Part shown: one piece after another, positions 7,007 through 10,366 of the stretch
Position numbering within the stretch: the stretch's first letter is position 1
How the letters are laid out: every line of letters begins with the position of its first letter
Assembly: GCF_010093595.1 (NCBI RefSeq)
Contig: NW_022985441.1
Span: 1,098,402-1,108,767 of the forward strand
DNA: 10,366 nucleotides
DNA from: Mytilinidion resinicola
Taxonomy: Eukaryota > Ascomycota > Dothideomycetes > Mytilinidiales > Mytilinidiaceae
Direction of reading: 5' to 3'
Notes under the pieces: generated by a model
Databases searched by the model: none
What the model was told of the DNA's origin: nothing
The model's input: the letters and a program-made list of their open reading frames with translations, nothing else
Position numbers and translations under genes: made by a program

Positions 7007-9086
7007 CTACTTTCGGCCCAGGCGAGGCAGTTTGACAGGGAGAGCCAAGGCGTTCACGATTAGGAAAAGCACAATTGATGATATGAATGTTACCCTCAGG
7101 CTTCTTGAATATGCATCAATGACTAGGATAGTGTAAGCTTGGCCAAATTAAGAGCACAACGCATCGGCGCAGCACATACCTTGGTGCTGATGCTGCTGGT
7201 CAAGGTCTAAGAGAGCTCGAACGGATTTGCGAACCTTCCAGATGATCTGTGACAGTCAGCCTTCTTCCATCGTGCACCGCTTCGAGGGTGTTATTACCTC
7301 GTCCTTGTGGGCACCAGTAACCAGATCGTTCAGATAGGCAGATAAAGAGTTCTGCAAGACCAGGCTACTCAGAGAAACGCCCATCACAGTACCAAGACTG
7401 CGCCAAAGAGTGAGTGTGGTGGTCATAACAGCTTGATCTTCTTGTGAACTTGTGGCTAATACTGCAATTGATGAGGCAGGGAATGCTAGACCCTGGCCGA
7501 TGCTCGACGGGCAAACGAAGATGGTTGCAAGCCACGTAGGAATTCCGTCCCACATTGACGATAGGCAGATCGACCCTAGTAACATGCAGAGCGAGCCCGA
7601 AACAAACAGCTCTTTCATACGTCCGGTGCTGGTCATGATGAGTCCACTAGACACGCCGCAGATGGTCAAAAGGAGGGATGGTCCAGCTAGACGAAAGCCC
7701 GATACTGAAGGCGTGTCTAATTTGACGGCTTGAAAATACAAAGGAGCGTTGAAGATAATAGCATTGATTCCGGCAGTCGCGGAGAAGTTGCTGAAGACGA
7801 TGTTAGCTCGCGGTTTGCTAGACAGCATCTTCAGCGGCATGACGGGTCGAGCTGCCCTTGACTCAACCCGGATCAATATCAATCCAGCGAAGAAAGCAAC
7901 AACAAGAGACGTTATGACCAGCGGATGCGACCATAGATATACGTTGCCGCCGAGGTTCAAGCCCAGTATTAGGAACGCTACGGACGTCGTCAGAAAGAAA
8001 GATCCAGCCAGGTCGAAGCTCTTGATGGTTTCTAAGACTCCTTTGCCGGAAGTCTTTGCGAGATTGGGGCCAAGCGATGCAGGCGTGGTGAAAAATGCTA
8101 GCACAAATACGGCCACAAGGGGAGGTATTTGCACCCCGAAAGTCCATCTCCAGCCAATGCGGTCGCAGAGGAAACCACCGAAGGCAGCTCCAGAAGCACT
8201 GCCTAAGCCGTAGAAGAGGTTTATGTAGGCCTGATAGGTGCCCCTGACTTCTATGCTAACTAAATCGTTCGTCATGATAGAGCCTTCTTTCGTCAGCTTA
8301 ACGCAAGCATGCGTGCATTGTCTTTACGTACCCATGGCGAGAATCCCACCGGCTGAAAGTCCACAAAAGGCACGAGCAGCAATAAAGCTCCCGATACTTT
8401 GTGCTAGAGCACACCAAGCGGTAGTCGCTGTAATCGACAATAACCCTAGAAGATATATCGGACGTCTTCCCACGGTGTCGGATATTCGTCCGAACAGTGG
8501 TTGTAGAGCTGTCGAGGTGAGGAGAAAAGAAGTGGAAAGCCACGATGCAGAATTAGACGCATTGAAGTAAGAAGTAATGACTGGATGGCTTGACGCCATC
8601 AGTGTGGAGTCAAACAACGCTATCTAATTAACATTAATACCCGTAATGTTGATTCAATACGAAAGAGCCGCAAAAGGAGCGCCATCCCCGGGATGACCAC
8701 CTTGTTGTCAGAGAAAGGCAGCTTACAAAGTATGCAAATAGAATTCCGATGAATATTAGCCAGAATCTCGCTTTTGATACACCACCAAGAAATGGCGATT
8801 GCTTGGTAGTGCCCTCGGGTTCTACAGCACTTCCTGTATCCTCATCCGGAGCAAGCCAATGGCTATGGGAATAGCTTCGAATTTTTGATAGATCTGGGGC
8901 ATGACCTGGCTGAAACCCAGGACCACCAATCTCGGCCGCAGCCTCTATTTCTCCATCTTCAAGCACAGCTTCCTCGTGCTCTTCAAGTCCACCACCGGAA
9001 GTAGTTGGAAGAAGCAACGGGGTTCTCTCATTGCCATGGTTGCCACCTCTTGATGCAGAACCGGAACCTGGCATTTTCTGGTTCAT
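7007..9086 (-). CDS. MFS transporter, 14-TM, vacuolar amino-acid (Fnx/Vba) type
   Basis: Five exons on the minus strand: 9086-8727, 8623-8332, 8283-7298, 7246-7180 and 7122-7007, giving 606 residues. All four introns (103, 48, 51, 57 bp) are GT-AG. A long hydrophilic N-tail carries ERTPLLL (20-26), an acidic dileucine signal of the kind that directs proteins to the vacuole, then an acidic stretch. Helix 1 spans the first splice junction (FWLIFIGILFAYF|IALFDSTLMASS). MFS motif A, GRISDTVGRRP, is at 165-175; RGTYQAYINLFYG and the glycine-rich motif C follow (about 231-254). The last helix is in exon 5 (FISSIVLFLIVNALAL). The family is the DHA2-like group of fungal Fnx1/Vba proton antiporters, which move basic amino acids into the vacuole; a drug or metabolite exporter is the alternative. 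The second in-frame ATG (9074, residue 5) has the better context and may be the true start. Confidence 0.88.
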
Positions 9087-9320
9087 TCATCCAGGTGGGA
9101 GTGGTGTCGCGGAGAGGGATTCGTCGAAAGGCGTGAAAGAAGCTAACGGTTCGTAATCAATCAAGCAATCTCGGCAGGCCTTGCGGCATCAGGCTAGCGC
9201 CCGCCCCAGTCGATTTTGCTGGCATCGGGCAATTGATGCCGAAGAATTTATGCTCGCGATAACGCCTTCAACCTTTTGCACTCCTCCCACACTCACGATC
9301 TTTGAAGTTCTTGAACAAAG
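9087..9320. promoter_or_regulatory. Short divergent promoter between the transporter and the amidotransferase
   Basis: Only 234 bp separate the two start codons, so control is probably shared. One GATA-type site (GATAA, 9258-9262) is present; AreA/Gln3-class nitrogen regulators bind such sites, but a single copy is weak evidence. A C/T-rich tract (about 9268-9295) precedes the amidotransferase ATG, a usual fungal promoter feature. An upstream ATG at 9090 on the minus strand overlaps the transporter start out of frame. Confidence 0.45.
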
Positions 9321-10204
9321 ATGAAACCACCATTTCGTATAGCGGTGCTGGAGTGCGCCCAGCCTATGCCCTCGATCCAGGAGAAATATGGCACCTATGG
9401 CGATATATTTCGGGTGCTCCTCCAATTGGGAGCAGATACGCTAGGAATGCCAGAAGTGGTGTCCTCTAGGAAAGGCCTGGAAGTTTCAAAGTGGGATGTG
9501 GTGTACAAGCAGGAGTATCCTTCTCTTGAGGATGTTGACGCTGTCTTGATGAGTGGATCTCGTAAGTTCATATTCATGTATTTTCGACATCTACGTTGTA
9601 TTAAGTTCCCGTCAGAATTCACCGCGTTCCACGACGATCCGTGGATATTGAAGCTTGTGGACTATACGAAAAAGATACTTGAGCAAAGGAGAGTTCGAGT
9701 CCTTGGTGTTTGCTTCGGCCATCAGATCATTGCTCGTGCCATGGGCGCCAAAGTTGGGCAAAATGCCGATGGGTGGGAGATCGCAGTGACGCCGATGGAC
9801 TTGACGGCAAAGGGGAAAGAACTGTTCAAGGTGGACCGACTCGTAAGACTAACATGTTGCACCACGTTGCACCACGTTGCACCACGTTGCACCACGCTGA
9901 CGGAAGGGTGCAGAACATCCACCAAATGCACCGAGACATTGCGTTTGAGCACCCGGAGGGGGTGGAAGCACTAGGCTCGTCGCCGGTGTGCAGCGTGCAA
10001 GGGATGTACGCAAGAGGGAGGTTGATCAGTGTTCAAGGCCACCCCGAGTTCAACCAAGAGATTGAGACAATTATCATCAAGGCCAGGCATGCCCAAGGCA
10101 TCTTCACAGACGCTCTCTTTGAGGATGCTATGGGCAGGGTTGGGAACCACCACGACGGGGCAGAAGTGTCTGTGGCATTCCTGCGATTTCTACTCGAAGA
10201 TTAG
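9321..10204 (+). CDS. Class I glutamine amidotransferase-like protein (peptidase C26 type)
   Basis: Three exons, 9321-9561, 9616-9842 and 9914-10204, give 252 residues, matching fungal stand-alone amidotransferase-like proteins (about 240-260). The catalytic triad is complete: Cys113 in the nucleophile elbow GVCFGHQ (111-117), and His199 and Glu201 in QGHPEF (197-202). Family landmarks are SGS at 78-80, DDPWI at 87-91 and NIHQMHRD at 157-164. In this family the domain removes the amide from glutamine or a gamma-glutamyl compound; no synthase partner domain is present and the substrate is unknown. Introns are 9562-9615 (54 bp, phase 1) and 9843-9913 (71 bp, phase 0, GTAAGA...CTGAC...GCAG). Without splicing intron 2 the frame stops at 9974 before His199/Glu201. 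Intron 1 is 3n and free of stops, so retaining it would insert 18 residues. Probably cytosolic. Confidence 0.9.
9856..9895. repeat. Four perfect copies of a 10-bp minisatellite inside an intron
   Basis: GTTGCACCAC is repeated four times without a mismatch at 9856, 9866, 9876 and 9886. It fills most of intron 2 of the amidotransferase gene, between the donor (9843) and the CTGAC branch site (9897-9901). Confidence 0.95.
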
Positions 10205-10366
10205 ACAGCAGCATAGCGTTCGTAGCACGTTAGACGGAACCGAAATGTGGTTCCAAATGCGGTTCTAACAGATACAAGGGGGTAACATGAGCGGGCCAGC
10301 AGCGCTCCCTGCTAGCGCTTATTGCCACCTCCATTTGCCACGTAATAACCTGTGCTTATTCAGTAA
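10205..10366. other. 3' flank with nested inverted and tandem repeat
   Basis: The 162 bp after the amidotransferase stop hold no gene. 10229-10269 starts with GTTAGA and ends with its reverse complement TCTAAC; inside, GGAACC and GGTTCC form a 6-bp stem with a 7-nt loop (10236-10254). Overlapping this, two adjacent 12-mers (10243-10254 and 10255-10266, AAATG.GGTTC.) differ at two bases. It could be a 3'-end structure or a small transposon end. Confidence 0.55.

Noticed and set aside
7452..8570. Plus-strand open frames within the transporter gene
   Set aside because: They lie antisense to confirmed helices and MFS motifs.
9843..9974. The amidotransferase looks frameshifted by the minisatellite (two overlapping frames, one stopping at 9974)
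   Set aside because: A phase-0 intron 9843-9913 with good donor, CTGAC branch site and GCAG acceptor joins the frames exactly at the family landmark NIHQMHRD and gives a normal 252 residues.
1..10366. tRNA, rRNA, CRISPR array or bacterial operon
   Set aside because: No tRNA-like cloverleaf or rRNA segment was recognised, the only regular short repeats are the tandem ones listed, and the spliced genes are eukaryotic.

Overview
The window looks like nuclear DNA of a filamentous ascomycete (Pezizomycotina). The genes have short introns (about 48-100 bp, one of 316 bp) with fungal GT...AG borders and CTAAC/CTGAC/CTAAT-type branch sites. The families are typical of mould accessory gene neighbourhoods: a Zn(II)2Cys6 regulator, a short-chain dehydrogenase, a 14-helix MFS transporter and a pogo-like transposase. 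Genus and species cannot be told from the sequence. All gene models below were spliced by hand; reading frame and family length were the checks.

Layout, left to right. 1-241 (-): the first 80 codons of a DDE-type transposase with an N-terminal Psq/CENP-B-like helix-turn-helix, cut by the window edge. 283-316 and 334-516: its upstream flank, with a 17-bp tandem repeat and one copy of a dispersed repeat. 517-1185: no convincing gene, one short coding-like stub. 1186-3340 (-): Zn2Cys6 transcription factor in four exons. 3341-3983: shared divergent promoter with a duplicated 11-mer and a 12-bp palindrome. 3984-4884 (+): AYR1-like short-chain dehydrogenase in two exons. 4885-5764: intergenic, with the second copy of the dispersed repeat (5281-5443) and a TATA box. 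5765-6914 (+): HD-domain cyanamide hydratase in three exons. 7007-9086 (-): 14-TM MFS transporter of the fungal vacuolar amino-acid (Fnx/Vba) type in five exons, tail to tail with the hydratase. 9087-9320: second divergent promoter. 9321-10204 (+): class I glutamine amidotransferase-like protein in three exons, with a 10-bp minisatellite inside its second intron. 10205-10366: intergenic, with a nested inverted repeat.

How the genes may work together (inference). Two divergent pairs, regulator/dehydrogenase and transporter/amidotransferase, bracket the cyanamide hydratase. Three of the five complete genes plausibly handle small nitrogen compounds: cyanamide to urea, vacuolar basic amino acids, and glutamine-type amide chemistry. 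The regulator is the natural candidate to control its divergent dehydrogenase neighbour. The regulator/dehydrogenase pair lies between two same-orientation copies of a repeat associated with the transposon. No single known pathway joins all five genes, and the window could equally be an ordinary gene-dense stretch next to a transposon.
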